Shown here piece after piece: positions 7,911 through 16,701 of a stretch of 64,000 bases of DNA. The notes beneath the pieces were generated by a model, which saw nothing but the letters and a program-made list of their open reading frames with translations, ran no database searches and was not told the DNA's origin. Within the stretch, counting starts at the first letter, position 1, and each line of letters starts with the position of its first letter. The stretch comes from Microlunatus phosphovorus NM-1 (lineage in GTDB: Bacteria > Actinomycetota > Actinomycetes > Propionibacteriales > Propionibacteriaceae): NCBI RefSeq assembly GCF_000270245.1, contig NC_015635.1, positions 3,472,001 through 3,536,000 on the forward strand. The letters are read 5' to 3'. The translations under genes and the position numbers were made by a program.

Positions 7911-9745
7911 GCTTCCTCACCCGTCGTCTTCGCGGACGTCGTCTTCGCGGGCGCCTTCTTGGCAGTCGTCTTCTTTGCCGTCGTCGTCTTCTTCGCGGTC
8001 GTCGCCTTCTTGGCAGGTGTCTTCTTGGCAGGTGTCTTCTTGGCCGCCGGCGCCTTCGTCTCGGCCGTCGAATCGGACTCGACCACCGGCTCCTTCGTCG
8101 GCAGCTTTCTCGCGGTGGAGGTGGTGGGCGCCCGGACAGTCCGCTTGGCCGCCGGCACCTTGGTGGCACTGGTGCCCAGTTCCACCGCGCGGGAGGCCAG
8201 GTTGCGCATGGCCGCCCGCCGCTGGCCGCTGGTCCGTCGGGCCTCCTGACGTGCGGCGGCCTTCGAGGCAGCTGCCTTCCGAGCGGCCGCCGACGCCTTG
8301 CGGGTGGGCTGTCGCTGGCTGCGTGCGCGGACCGTCGTGTCCAGCAGCTCATCCACCGCGTCATCGAGGCACTGCGCGAGTACATCGAGATCGGACACGG
8401 CATCGCGGTCGGCAGTCAGACCCAGGAACACCTGACCGTCATAGGAGGTGACGCCGATCGCGAGCAGGTGACCTCCCTCCAGGGGCAGCACGGGATAGCT
8501 GGCGACCAGCCGCTCCCCTGCCGAGTACAGGGTCAGCTGCGGCCCCGGCACATTCGTGACCAGCACGTCGTGCTGTCGGCGCAGCACGTCGTTGGACACC
8601 CGTACCCCGAGCGCATGCAACGTCGCCGGCGCGAAACCGGCGATGTCGGACAGCGTCCGGGCATCCACCGCCCGCCCGGTCTCCTTGTGCGCCTGGGTGG
8701 CGAAGGCGACTTGATGCAGCCGCATCAGGGCGTTCGGCTCGCCGATCGGCAACGGCTGTACGTGCGGAGCCACCCGGCTGCCGAGCGATGTCGGCTCGCC
8801 GTCGTCTTCTGTGACACTCATCGGCACGAGAGCCGTGAGCTCGCGGCCGGTGGGCACCGATTCGCCCCGCGTCAACAGCCAGGACCGCAGCGCGCCGGTG
8901 ACAACCGCCAGGATGACGTCGTTGATGGTGTGGTTGTGCTCGTCCCGAACGGCCTTGAGGTCAGCGAGGGGAACCGACACCAGCGCTACTCGGCGTTGTT
9001 CGGAGACGAACCCCGACAGCGGCGAACTGGATCGGGGTCGACTACCCAGCAGCGCGTTCTCGATCAGCCCGACCACCGTCGATCCGACACCGCCCATCGC
9101 CTCGCCGACGGCGACCGCCACACCCAACGCGCCGGTCGCCACGCCTTGCAGGTTCTGCCAGGCCAGCAAAGGGTCTTGAGCGCTCTCCCACAACGCTCCG
9201 GCAACCAGCTCGGCCGCGCCGGGCTCGGGCAGGGGCCGCCATTCGGTGGTCTCGAACTCGAAACCGGGATCGACGCGTGCGTCCAGCAGGACCTGCCCGA
9301 TGTCGACGTTGTCCACGCCGTCCACCAGGGTCAGGTGGGTCTTCGCGACGACCGCGAACCGGTTGCCTTCGAGGCCCTCGACGACGTACATCTCCCACAG
9401 CGGCCGGGAGCGATCCATCCGTCGGGCTACGACCCGGCCGACGAACTCGCGGAGCTGCTCCATGGTTCCAGGCCGCGGCAGCGCCGATCGGCGTACGTGG
9501 AAAGTGAGGTCGAAGCTCTCGTCATCCACCCAGACCGGGGCCGCCAGCCGGGCCGGCACGTCGCGGACCCGCTGTCGATAGCGAGGCACGTACGCGATCC
9601 GGTCTCCGATCAGGGCGATCAGTCGCTCGTAATCGAGTCCGTCGGGCTCGGCTTCGAAGATGTCCACGGTCGCGACGTGCGCCGGCGCGTGCGCGGTGTC
9701 CAGCACGAGCAGCGACACTTCCAGCGGCGTCAGTCGCTGTGGCAT
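7907..9745 (-). CDS. Wax ester synthase/diacylglycerol acyltransferase (WS/DGAT)-like protein with lysine-rich tail
   Basis: The start MPQRLTPLEVSLLVLDT and the C-terminal LTLYSAGERLVASYPVLPL region are diagnostic of the bacterial WS/DGAT family, which esterifies acyl-CoA to alcohols or diacylglycerol. The active-site HHxxxDG is altered: the protein has H137-L138-T-L-V-D142-G143, so the second His, regarded as the catalytic base, is Leu. From about residue 470 to 612 there is an Ala/Lys/Arg/Thr tail (repeated TAKKTT and KKTPAKK units) like histone H1, encoded by near-perfect short repeats at about 7930-8050. Activity is doubtful. The divergently transcribed GntR regulator starts 179 bases away. 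Confidence 0.85.
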   Translation of the reverse strand: MPQRLTPLEVSLLVLDTAHAPAHVATVDIFEAEPDGLDYERLIALIGDRIAYVPRYRQRVRDVPARLAAPVWVDDESFDLTFHVRRSALPRPGTMEQLREFVGRVVARRMDRSRPLWEMYVVEGLEGNRFAVVAKTHLTLVDGVDNVDIGQVLLDARVDPGFEFETTEWRPLPEPGAAELVAGALWESAQDPLLAWQNLQGVATGALGVAVAVGEAMGGVGSTVVGLIENALLGSRPRSSSPLSGFVSEQRRVALVSVPLADLKAVRDEHNHTINDVILAVVTGALRSWLLTRGESVPTGRELTALVPMSVTEDDGEPTSLGSRVAPHVQPLPIGEPNALMRLHQVAFATQAHKETGRAVDARTLSDIAGFAPATLHALGVRVSNDVLRRQHDVLVTNVPGPQLTLYSAGERLVASYPVLPLEGGHLLAIGVTSYDGQVFLGLTADRDAVSDLDVLAQCLDDAVDELLDTTVRARSQRQPTRKASAAARKAAASKAAARQEARRTSGQRRAAMRNLASRAVELGTSATKVPAAKRTVRAPTTSTARKLPTKEPVVESDSTAETKAPAAKKTPAKKTPAKKATTAKKTTTAKKTTAKKAPAKTTSAKTTGEEA

Positions 9746-9868
9746 CGCGTTACCTCCATCGCGGTCACTCAGGGAAAGTGAAACCGCACGCCAACCCTAC
9801 CGAGGCCCACCAGTTGGGTCGTGCCGCCCAGCAGGGCCGGACTCGAGCGACGATGTGCGTACATTGGC

Positions 9869-9880
9869 ACAAGATCTTGT
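9869..9880. promoter_or_regulatory. Candidate operator palindrome between WS/DGAT and gntR genes
   Basis: ACAAGATCTTGT is a perfect 12-bp palindrome in the 179-bp divergent intergenic region, 45 bases before the GntR start. The surrounding 40 bases are distinctly A/T-rich for this genome. GntR regulators bind short palindromes, often near their own promoter, so an autoregulatory site that also controls the acyltransferase gene is possible. This is inference from position only. Confidence 0.35.
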
Positions 9881-9924
9881 TCATACATTAGGGATTAGCT
9901 GCAACAAAGCCCTAGCATGGCCGC

Positions 9925-10680
9925 ATGAGTCAGCCAAGCGTCGCGCGCGAGCTGGACATCAGGTTGGAGCGAAATTCCCCGGTACCGCTCTACTATCAGC
10001 TTGCCCGGTCGATCGAGCAGGCGATCACCTCTGGCGAGCTCGCCCCTGGCGACCGGCTGGAGAACGAGCTTTCGCTGACCACCCGGCTGGGGTTGTCGCG
10101 ACCCACTGCCCGACAGGCGATCCAGGAGCTGGTCAACAAGGGCCTGCTGGTCCGGAAGCGGGGTGTCGGGACCCAGGTCGTACGGTCGCAGTTCAGCCGG
10201 GATGAGCGGTTGACCAGCCTCAACTCCGACCTCGTCCAGGCCGGCAAGGTGCCGAGCACCCAGTTGCTCAGCTACTCCGTCGGCCCGTTGGACCCCGACG
10301 TGGCCAGCGCCTTGGATGCCTCCGACATCACCGAGCAGGAGTTCATCAAGGTCCGCCGGCTGCGGCTGGCCGACGATGTCCCGCTGGCGATCCTGACCAA
10401 TTATCTGCCGGCCAGCTTCGAATTGACCCGGGAGATCTTGGAGCAGCGCAGCCTGTACGCCACGCTGCAGTCACTCGGCGTGAACCTCAAGATCGCGCAC
10501 CAGCGGATCTCGGCCCGGCTGATGACCGACGAGGAGGCGGAGCTGCTGGACGAGGATGCGCCCTGTGCTTGCCTCACTGTCGACCGGATCACCTATGACG
10601 ACACCGGCCGGTTCGTTGAGTTCGGGCGCCACGTCTACCGCGCCGCGCAATACAGCATCCAGTCCAATCTGATGGTCTGA
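9925..10680 (+). CDS. GntR-family transcriptional regulator with UTRA effector domain
   Basis: A 251-residue protein. Residues 18-85 form the GntR winged helix (PLYYQLARSIEQAITSGELAPGDRL, then LSRPTARQAIQELVNKGLLVRKRGVGTQV). Residues 100-250 form a UTRA ligand-binding domain with the usual VRRLRLADDVPLAILTNYLP and FVEFGRHVYRAAQYSI segments. This subfamily (HutC/FarR) senses small metabolites such as sugars or acids and usually represses a nearby operon. No Shine-Dalgarno sequence is visible before the ATG. The ligand is unknown. Confidence 0.92.
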   Translation: MSQPSVARELDIRLERNSPVPLYYQLARSIEQAITSGELAPGDRLENELSLTTRLGLSRPTARQAIQELVNKGLLVRKRGVGTQVVRSQFSRDERLTSLNSDLVQAGKVPSTQLLSYSVGPLDPDVASALDASDITEQEFIKVRRLRLADDVPLAILTNYLPASFELTREILEQRSLYATLQSLGVNLKIAHQRISARLMTDEEAELLDEDAPCACLTVDRITYDDTGRFVEFGRHVYRAAQYSIQSNLMV

Positions 10681-10705
10681 TCCGCCGGAAACGCGGAAGC
10701 CTGGC

Positions 10706-11204
10706 TCAGGATCGACCGGATATCAGGTGCTCGTGGAGGCGCCGTAGCTCAGGGAAGCTGGGCACCTCGACCGCTGGTGCTTTAGGGCCCACATAGATCG
10801 GGTGCATGCCGGCGGCGGCTGCCGCAGCGACGTCGAACTCATGGGAGTCGCCGACGTAGACACAGTGCGTGGAGGCGACGCCGAAGCTATCGGCTGCCGC
10901 GGTACGTGGCGACCGCCTCGGCGACTGCTCCAGATCGCCCATATCGCTCGCACAGCGCCGCGACTCGGGACTGGTCTAGTCCCACACTCGTGTCGCCAGC
11001 CGCCCAGACCCGATAGAAGGCCGTCCGAGCCGCCACCGAAGCGGCATGGAACTCCTCAGCCGGCACGTCGTCGAAACAGGCGCTGCGCAGCACCTCCACG
11101 GCGGTTCGGTCCGCAGAGTCGTAGTCCGTCAAGGTGCCGTCGAAGTCGAACAACCACGCGGCTGCCGCATGGTGGATCTCGGTGAGCATGACCATTGCTA
11201 GCAC
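10706..11204 (-). pseudogene. HAD-superfamily hydrolase, internally deleted and frameshifted
   Basis: The 5' half encodes HAD motif I, WLFDFDGTLTDYDSAD, and part of the helical cap, then stops after VATYRGSR (stop at 10887). In another frame, just downstream, the sequence encodes the C-terminal HAD motif IV, HCVYVGDSHEFDVAAAAAAGM, and ends at 10706. The frames differ by one base and the motif II/III region (Ser/Thr and Lys) that normally separates these parts, about 70-80 residues, is missing. This is best explained by a deletion that also shifted the frame, leaving a dead phosphatase-like gene. It converges on gntR. Confidence 0.75.
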
Positions 11205-11236
11205 TCCGGGGCGGCGCGGTCACCCCCGACCTGAAG

Positions 11237-11264
11237 TTGTCCCCAGATCGCCGAGTTATCCACA
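11237..11264 (+). promoter_or_regulatory. DnaA-box-like pair upstream of Rv3235-like gene
   Basis: TTATCCACA at 11256-11264 is a perfect match to the DnaA box consensus. A second, poorer copy (TTGTCCCCA, two mismatches) lies at 11237-11245, 19 bases upstream in the same orientation. There is no dnaA, dnaN or AT-rich unwinding region, so this is not a replication origin. It could be a DnaA-titration or regulatory site, or chance. Confidence 0.35.
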
Positions 11265-11330
11265 CGTGAGATTTCCTCTTCTTGACCCTCGGCTCGCAAG
11301 CTGATCGGACCCGAGACCGAGGAGTTCGCT

Positions 11331-11966
11331 GTGTCCATCTCTGCCGCTGGCGTTCCCGCTGCATCTCTCGCCGCTGCACCTCTCGCCGCTGCCCTGCTGA
11401 GGCGGGCCGTCGACGGCCGGCCACCCGCGGAGCAGTGGTCCGGAGTCGGCGCCGCACGGCCGATCACGCCACCTGACCAGCCGCCGTTGCGACTGGTCGA
11501 GGCAGTCGAGGAGGCCGACTCCGATTCCTATCTTCCCGCCCCAGCGCGTGCCTCGGTGCCGATCACCGTCGATCCGACACCGGCGGGTGTCGAGCCCGAT
11601 CGAGCCGCTGAGCTCACCAAACAGGCGCAGACCTGGGCGCCGTGGTTTGCCCAGCTGCTCGCCGAGGCCATCGACGGTCGGCGCCCCATGGAGTCGCTCG
11701 GCCGCTGGCTGGACGAGTGGGCACTCGCCGAGGTGAGCCGGCATGCCCGCCTGCAGCGGCGCGAACGCACCCGTCGCCAGACCACGTCACCGTTGCCCTT
11801 GGCGACCGTCAGCTCGTTGCGGGCCCAGTTCACCCACCGCCGGGTGCTGGAGGTCGCGGTGCACGTACGTCGCGGCCGACGGTCACTGGCCTGGGCCTTC
11901 CAACTCATCTGTGTCGGAGAGCGCTGGCGCTGCACCGCGGTGTCCCTCGGCCCGGCGGTCACCTGA
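11331..11966 (+). CDS. Rv3235-family protein
   Basis: A 211-residue protein (GTG start) with an Ala-rich N-terminus, a Pro-rich linker and a conserved C-terminal half. That half includes LAEAIDGRRPMESLGRWLDEWALAEV-like and RRGRRSLAWAFQLICVGERWRCTAVSLG-like segments, which match the actinobacterial Rv3235 family as I remember it. Members are encoded near secA in many actinobacteria, as here, where the two genes converge. No function is established. No signal peptide or membrane segment is visible. Confidence 0.8.
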   Translation: MSISAAGVPAASLAAAPLAAALLRRAVDGRPPAEQWSGVGAARPITPPDQPPLRLVEAVEEADSDSYLPAPARASVPITVDPTPAGVEPDRAAELTKQAQTWAPWFAQLLAEAIDGRRPMESLGRWLDEWALAEVSRHARLQRRERTRRQTTSPLPLATVSSLRAQFTHRRVLEVAVHVRRGRRSLAWAFQLICVGERWRCTAVSLGPAVT

Positions 11967-11977
11967 ACGCCGGGCCG
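11948..11977. terminator. Candidate bidirectional hairpin between Rv3235-like gene and secA
   Basis: A perfect 10-bp stem (CGGCCCGGCG / CGCCGGGCCG) encloses a 10-base loop that contains the stop codon of the Rv3235-like gene; secA ends 10 bases away on the other strand. There is no T-run on either side, so it is a GC-only hairpin of the kind common in high-GC actinobacteria. Confidence 0.45.
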
Positions 11978-11986
11978 GCTGCAGAA

Positions 11987-14890
11987 TCAGTTGACGCCGG
12001 GCCGCCCGTGGCACATCTTGAACTTCTTGCCAGAGCCGCAGGGGCACGGCGCATTGCGACCAACGCCGTCGTACTCACTCTTGACCTTGGCCTGGGTGGT
12101 GGTCGCCACCGAGCCGTCCTCGCCCGGCGCCGAATACGTCATCCGCCGGGCGTTGCCGGATCCCCCGTTGCTGGAGCCGCTGAGCCCCTTGGCCGAGATC
12201 TTCGGTCGGGTGAACGCCGTCTCCTGCTCCGGTTCCGGAGCCGGCTCCGGCGTCAGCTCGAGTTCGAGCTCATCGAGATCCGGCTGACCGACGGTGTGCA
12301 CCTCGACGCCTGGCCCATCCGGATCCGGTCCGCTCTCGACCAGGGGAGCCCCGACCCGGGTCGGCCGACCAGCACCGTCGGTGACCACACCGACCCTCGC
12401 AGCCGGCTGCTCGGTGACCTGCACCTCGAGATGGAAGACGAAGCCGACGACTTCCTCCATGAAGGCTTCCATCATCTGGTTGAACATGTCGCCGCCCTCA
12501 CGCTGGTATTCCACCAGCGGGTCGCGCTGCGCCATGGCCCGCAGGCCGATGCCCTCGCGGAGATAGTCCATCTCGTACAGATGCTCGCGCCACTTGCGAT
12601 CCAGCACGGTGAGCAGCACCCGACGCTCCAGTTCGCGCATCACGTCGGCGCCGAGCTGTTCCTCGCGCCGGTCGTACGCGGCCTCGGCGTCGGCGATGAA
12701 CGCCTCCTCCAGCTCGTCGCGCTCCAGGTCCTCCCGCTCGGCATAATCCGACAACGACAGACCGACCGGATACAGCGTCTTCATCTGGGTCCACAGCTGC
12801 TCGAGGTCCCAGTCCTCGGCGAAGCCTTCGGTCGCGGTGCGGACGTACTGCCGGACCACGGTGTCCACCGTCGAGCGGAGCTGCTGCTCGACATCGGCAC
12901 CCTCCAGCACCTTGCGCCGGTCGCCGTAGATGGCATGGCGCTGCCGGTTCATCACGTCGTCGTACTTGAGGATGTTCTTGCGGATCTCGAAGTTCTGGGA
13001 CTCGACCTGCGCCTGTGCGCTGGCGATCGAAGCCGAGACGCGCTTGTTCTCGATCGGCTGATCGTCGGGCACCTTGAGTGCCTGCAGCACCCACTCGACG
13101 ATGTCGGACTTGAACAGTCGCATCAGGTCGTCGCCCAGCGACAGATAGAACCGGCTTTCCCCCGGGTCGCCCTGACGGCCGGACCGACCGCGCAGCTGGT
13201 TGTCGATCCGCCGCGACTCGTGCCGCTCGGAGCCGACCACATAGAGCCCACCGGCCGCCACGACCTCGTCATGCTCGCTGGCGGTCTCCTCCTCGAGCGC
13301 AGTCAGGATCTCCGGGTAGTCCCGTTCGTACTGCTCGGAGTGCTCCACCGGATCGATGCCGGAGTTGCGCAGCCTCGCATCTGCCATGAACTCAGCGTTG
13401 CCGCCGAGGATGATGTCGGTGCCACGACCCGCCATGTTGGTGGCGACCGTGACCGCGCCCTTGCGTCCCGCCAGCGCGACGATCGCCGCTTCCCGCTCGT
13501 GCTGCTTGGCGTTCAGCACCTCGTGCTTGACCCCGGACTGCTTGAGCATCTTGGACAAGATCTCGGATTTCGCCACCGACGCGGTGCCGATCAGCACCGG
13601 CTGCCCGTTCTCGTGCCGCTCGGCCACGTCCTCCACGATCGCGGCGAACTTGGCCTCCTCGGTGCGATAGATGAGGTCCTTCTCGTCGGTGCGGATCATC
13701 GGCATGTTGGTCGGGATCGGCACCACACCGAGGCCGTAGATCTTCTGGAACTCAGCGGCCTCGGTCATCGCCGTGCCCGTCATGCCGGAGAGCTTGTCGT
13801 ACATCCGGAAGTAGTTCTGCAGGGTGATCGTGGCCAGGGTCTGGTATTCCTCGCGGATCTGCACCTTCTCCTTGGCCTCGATCGCCTGATGCAGGCCCTC
13901 GTTGTAGCGCCGGCCGACCAGCGTGCGTCCGGTGTGCTCGTCGACGATCAGGATCTCGCCATCCATGTTGACGTAGTCGCGATCGAGCTTGAACAGTTCC
14001 TTGGCCTTGATCGCATTGTTCAGGTACGAGATGAGCGGGGTGTTCGCCGACTCGTACAGGTTGTCGATGCCGAGCCGGTCCTCGACCACGTCGATGCCTG
14101 CCTCCAGGATGGAGACGGTCTTCTTTTTCTCGTCGACCTCGTAGTGCTGGTCGCGCTTCAACCGATCAACGATCTTGGCGAAGGTCGGATACCACTCGTG
14201 GGAGTCCTCGGCCGGGCCGGAGATGATCAGCGGTGTCCGGGCTTCGTCGATCAGGATGGAGTCGACCTCGTCGACGATGGCGAAGTGGTGACCGCGTTGC
14301 ACACAGTCGTCGAGGGTCAGTGCCATGTTGTCGCGCAGATAGTCGAAGCCGAACTCGTTGTTGGTCCCGTACGTGATGTCGGCGTGGTAGGCCCGACGGC
14401 GTGCCGCCGGATCCATCTGCGAGAGGATCGCCCCGACCTCGAGTCCCAGGAAGTGATGGACGCGGCCCATCCACTCGGACTGGAACTTGGCCAGATAGTC
14501 GTTGACCGTGACCACGTGGACGCCACCGCCGCCGAGCGCGTTCAGATACGACGGCAACAGCGCGACCTGGGTCTTGCCCTCACCGGTCTTCATCTCGGCG
14601 ATGTTGCCCAGGTGCAGAGCCGCACCGCCCATCAGCTGGACGTCGTAGTGTCGCTTGCCGAGCACCCGCCTGGTCGCCTCCCGGACGGTGGCGAAGGCCT
14701 CCGGCAGCAGTGAGTCCAGACTCTCGCCGTTCTCGTGGCGCTGCTTGAAATCGGCTGTCTGACCGATGAGCTCGTCGTCGTCCATCGCGACGAAGTCGTC
14801 CTCGATCGAGTTCACCTGGTTGGCGGTCTGCTTCAGCTGCTTGAGGATGCGGCCTTCCCCGAAGCGCAGCAGTCTGTCCATCAAAGCCAC
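11987..14890 (-). CDS. secA: Preprotein translocase ATPase SecA
   Basis: A 967-residue SecA1-type motor that drives unfolded preproteins through SecYEG. Visible parts are Walker A TGEGKT (residues 102-107), the DEAD-like [19 protein letters not shown], the helicase motif [15 protein letters not shown], the [19 protein letters not shown] motif VI region, and the C-terminal zinc-binding SEC-C motif [18 protein letters not shown] start at GTG 14890 ([14 protein letters not shown]), preceded by AAGGGA; the ATG three codons later is an alternative. It is read alone on the minus strand between the Rv3235-like gene and a DNA glycosylase. Confidence 0.98.
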   Translation of the reverse strand: MALMDRLLRFGEGRILKQLKQTANQVNSIEDDFVAMDDDELIGQTADFKQRHENGESLDSLLPEAFATVREATRRVLGKRHYDVQLMGGAALHLGNIAEMKTGEGKTQVALLPSYLNALGGGGVHVVTVNDYLAKFQSEWMGRVHHFLGLEVGAILSQMDPAARRRAYHADITYGTNNEFGFDYLRDNMALTLDDCVQRGHHFAIVDEVDSILIDEARTPLIISGPAEDSHEWYPTFAKIVDRLKRDQHYEVDEKKKTVSILEAGIDVVEDRLGIDNLYESANTPLISYLNNAIKAKELFKLDRDYVNMDGEILIVDEHTGRTLVGRRYNEGLHQAIEAKEKVQIREEYQTLATITLQNYFRMYDKLSGMTGTAMTEAAEFQKIYGLGVVPIPTNMPMIRTDEKDLIYRTEEAKFAAIVEDVAERHENGQPVLIGTASVAKSEILSKMLKQSGVKHEVLNAKQHEREAAIVALAGRKGAVTVATNMAGRGTDIILGGNAEFMADARLRNSGIDPVEHSEQYERDYPEILTALEEETASEHDEVVAAGGLYVVGSERHESRRIDNQLRGRSGRQGDPGESRFYLSLGDDLMRLFKSDIVEWVLQALKVPDDQPIENKRVSASIASAQAQVESQNFEIRKNILKYDDVMNRQRHAIYGDRRKVLEGADVEQQLRSTVDTVVRQYVRTATEGFAEDWDLEQLWTQMKTLYPVGLSLSDYAEREDLERDELEEAFIADAEAAYDRREEQLGADVMRELERRVLLTVLDRKWREHLYEMDYLREGIGLRAMAQRDPLVEYQREGGDMFNQMMEAFMEEVVGFVFHLEVQVTEQPAARVGVVTDGAGRPTRVGAPLVESGPDPDGPGVEVHTVGQPDLDELELELTPEPAPEPEQETAFTRPKISAKGLSGSSNGGSGNARRMTYSAPGEDGSVATTTQAKVKSEYDGVGRNAPCPCGSGKKFKMCHGRPGVN

Positions 14891-14974
14891 GTGATCTGGT
14901 CCCTTGCTTGATCGGCACCGAGTGCACCCCGTCTGGGTGCGCCCGGTCTGGGCGGGCCGATGCGCTGCTGGCTG

Positions 14975-16249
14975 TCAGGCCCCCGCATCGGACGCGCCCC
15001 CTATCGTAGGCCGTTCCTGTTGCGCCGCCGCGAGTCGCGGGCCCAGATCACCGCAGGGAGAGACGACGACGTCGTTCAGTCCGAGCCAGCCGGCCATCAC
15101 GGTGAGTTCCCCCGCCAACGCCTCACTGACCTCGGCCGGATCCGCACCCTCCTCCAGCCAGGCCGAGTTGACCCGCAGCACGCCGCTGGCACGGTCGGCC
15201 TTCAGGTCCACCCGGGCCACCATCGCCTCGTCCAACAGGAACGGATAGACGTAGTAGCCGTGCACCCTGCGTTCCGCCGGCACGTAGATCTCGATCCGAT
15301 AGCGGAAGTGGAACAACCGCTCCAGCCGCTGCCGTTCGAAGACCATCGAGTCGAACGGGCTGAGCAATGCCCGGGCCTCGATCCGACGTGGGATCCGCGC
15401 GTTGTGCCACAGATGGACGCCGCCCTTGTCCGTCCAGCCGGGGACCGCAACCGGAAGCAACTCCCCTGACTCAGCCAGTGCGGCGATCGCGACCCGGGCC
15501 CGACCCGCCGGGATCCGGAAGTAGTCGCCGAGACACCGCGTGGTGCCGATGCCCAGCGCCTGAGCGGCGCGGCGGATCAGGATGACATCGGCCTCCTCCT
15601 GGCTCGGGGTCGGTTGCGCCAGAATCTGCGCCGGGAGCACCCGCTCAGGCAGGTCGTAGAGCCGCTCGAACTGACGATTGCGACCGGCCGCGGTGATCTC
15701 GCCGGACCAGAACAGCCACTCCAGGCAGGTCTTCACCGAGGACCAGTTCCAGCCCCAGTGGTCCGTCCGCCGCTCCTCCTCGTACTCGATCTGCCGCGCC
15801 GTCAACGGTCCCTGATCGGCGATCTCCGCACGCACGGCGTCGACCAGGCCCGGCTGCTCGGCCCGGATCCGCTTCATTCGGCCCCAGGCGTCCTCGGCCG
15901 CTGCAGCCATCCGCCAACGCAGCGCCGGCTGCAGCCGGACGTCGATCAGGCTCGCCTCGTGACCCCAGTATTCGAAGAGACGGCGTGGTGGTCGCTGGGC
16001 TGCCCGGTGCAGCAACTCGGTGTCATACGGACCCAGCCGCGAGAACAGCGGCAGATAGTGGGCACGGGCGACGATGTTGATCGAGTCGATCTGAAACTGG
16101 GCCAGCCGGTCGACGGTGGCCTGGACGTCGCGCATGGTGGGCCGGGTCGGCTGCGGCCGACCGAAGCCCTGGGCGGCCAGGGCGACCCGGCGAGCCTGGG
16201 CCAGGGTCAAGCGCTCACGAGGCCTGCGTACGGCAGTAGTGACACTCAC
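14975..16249 (-). CDS. YcaQ/AlkX-type winged-helix DNA glycosylase
   Basis: A 424-residue HTH_42 family protein. The N-terminal helical and winged-helix part contains QID (Q53-I54-D55), which matches the catalytic QxD signature of the AlkX/YcaQ branch; the AlkZ branch has QxQ. Conserved blocks LFEYWGHEASL, HWGWNWSSVKTCLEWLFWSGEI and LLSPFDSMVFERQRLERLF are present. Characterised relatives excise bulky alkyl lesions and unhook interstrand crosslinks. The start is GTG 16249. It may protect against genotoxic natural products, but no biosynthetic genes are near. Confidence 0.88.
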   Translation of the reverse strand: MSVTTAVRRPRERLTLAQARRVALAAQGFGRPQPTRPTMRDVQATVDRLAQFQIDSINIVARAHYLPLFSRLGPYDTELLHRAAQRPPRRLFEYWGHEASLIDVRLQPALRWRMAAAAEDAWGRMKRIRAEQPGLVDAVRAEIADQGPLTARQIEYEEERRTDHWGWNWSSVKTCLEWLFWSGEITAAGRNRQFERLYDLPERVLPAQILAQPTPSQEEADVILIRRAAQALGIGTTRCLGDYFRIPAGRARVAIAALAESGELLPVAVPGWTDKGGVHLWHNARIPRRIEARALLSPFDSMVFERQRLERLFHFRYRIEIYVPAERRVHGYYVYPFLLDEAMVARVDLKADRASGVLRVNSAWLEEGADPAEVSEALAGELTVMAGWLGLNDVVVSPCGDLGPRLAAAQQERPTIGGASDAGA

Positions 16250-16289
16250 CTCAGGAACGTATCGGGAGGCACTGACAGTCCTTCGCCGC

Positions 16290-16550
16290 TTATGGTTTGC
16301 GATCGGACGCCTTTGGAGCGGTGAGCCGGTAGACCGCGAGTGCCACGATCATGAGGGCCACGGGCGGGATGAGCGCGCTCCCCGTCGCGTAGCCGAGCCC
16401 GATCAGCGTGCCCCAGAAGAGCACAAGCAGGGAGGCGATGATCGCGGCCGTTCGGGACGTCTTGTGAATCTTGCTCGGCGATCCATGAGAGGTGTCGCTC
16501 CTTCGCGAAAAGTAGTTCCTGGTGTCCGTTTCGGCGGCTCGTGGCACCAC
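16290..16550 (-). CDS. Small hypothetical membrane protein
   Basis: An 86-residue basic protein (GTG start, preceded by GAGAAG at a suitable distance). The N-terminal 33 residues are hydrophilic and the rest holds two hydrophobic helices (about AAIIASLLVLFWGTLIGLGY and LIPPVALMIVALAVYRL). I do not recognise a family. The hydrophobicity pattern and good codon use make it plausible, but it could be missed or absent in relatives. Confidence 0.5.
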   Translation of the reverse strand: MVPRAAETDTRNYFSRRSDTSHGSPSKIHKTSRTAAIIASLLVLFWGTLIGLGYATGSALIPPVALMIVALAVYRLTAPKASDRKP

Positions 16551-16701
16551 ACGCTACTTCTCGATGAGCGGCTGGGCTCGTAGACCACGAGCGCGTGCCC
16601 GCAGGCGACTCGGCGGCCCTCTTCACAGAGTCCCCGGAGACGCGTATCGTTCGCCTGAACGATTAGTGCGCAAGGCTGAGATCCGCCCTCCGGAGGCCCA
16701 T

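Noticed and set aside
11642-14713. Long open frame on the plus strand opposite secA (about 1,000 codons)
   Set aside because: It mirrors secA on the other strand, has no family motif, and arises from G+C-rich codons. SecA is certain.
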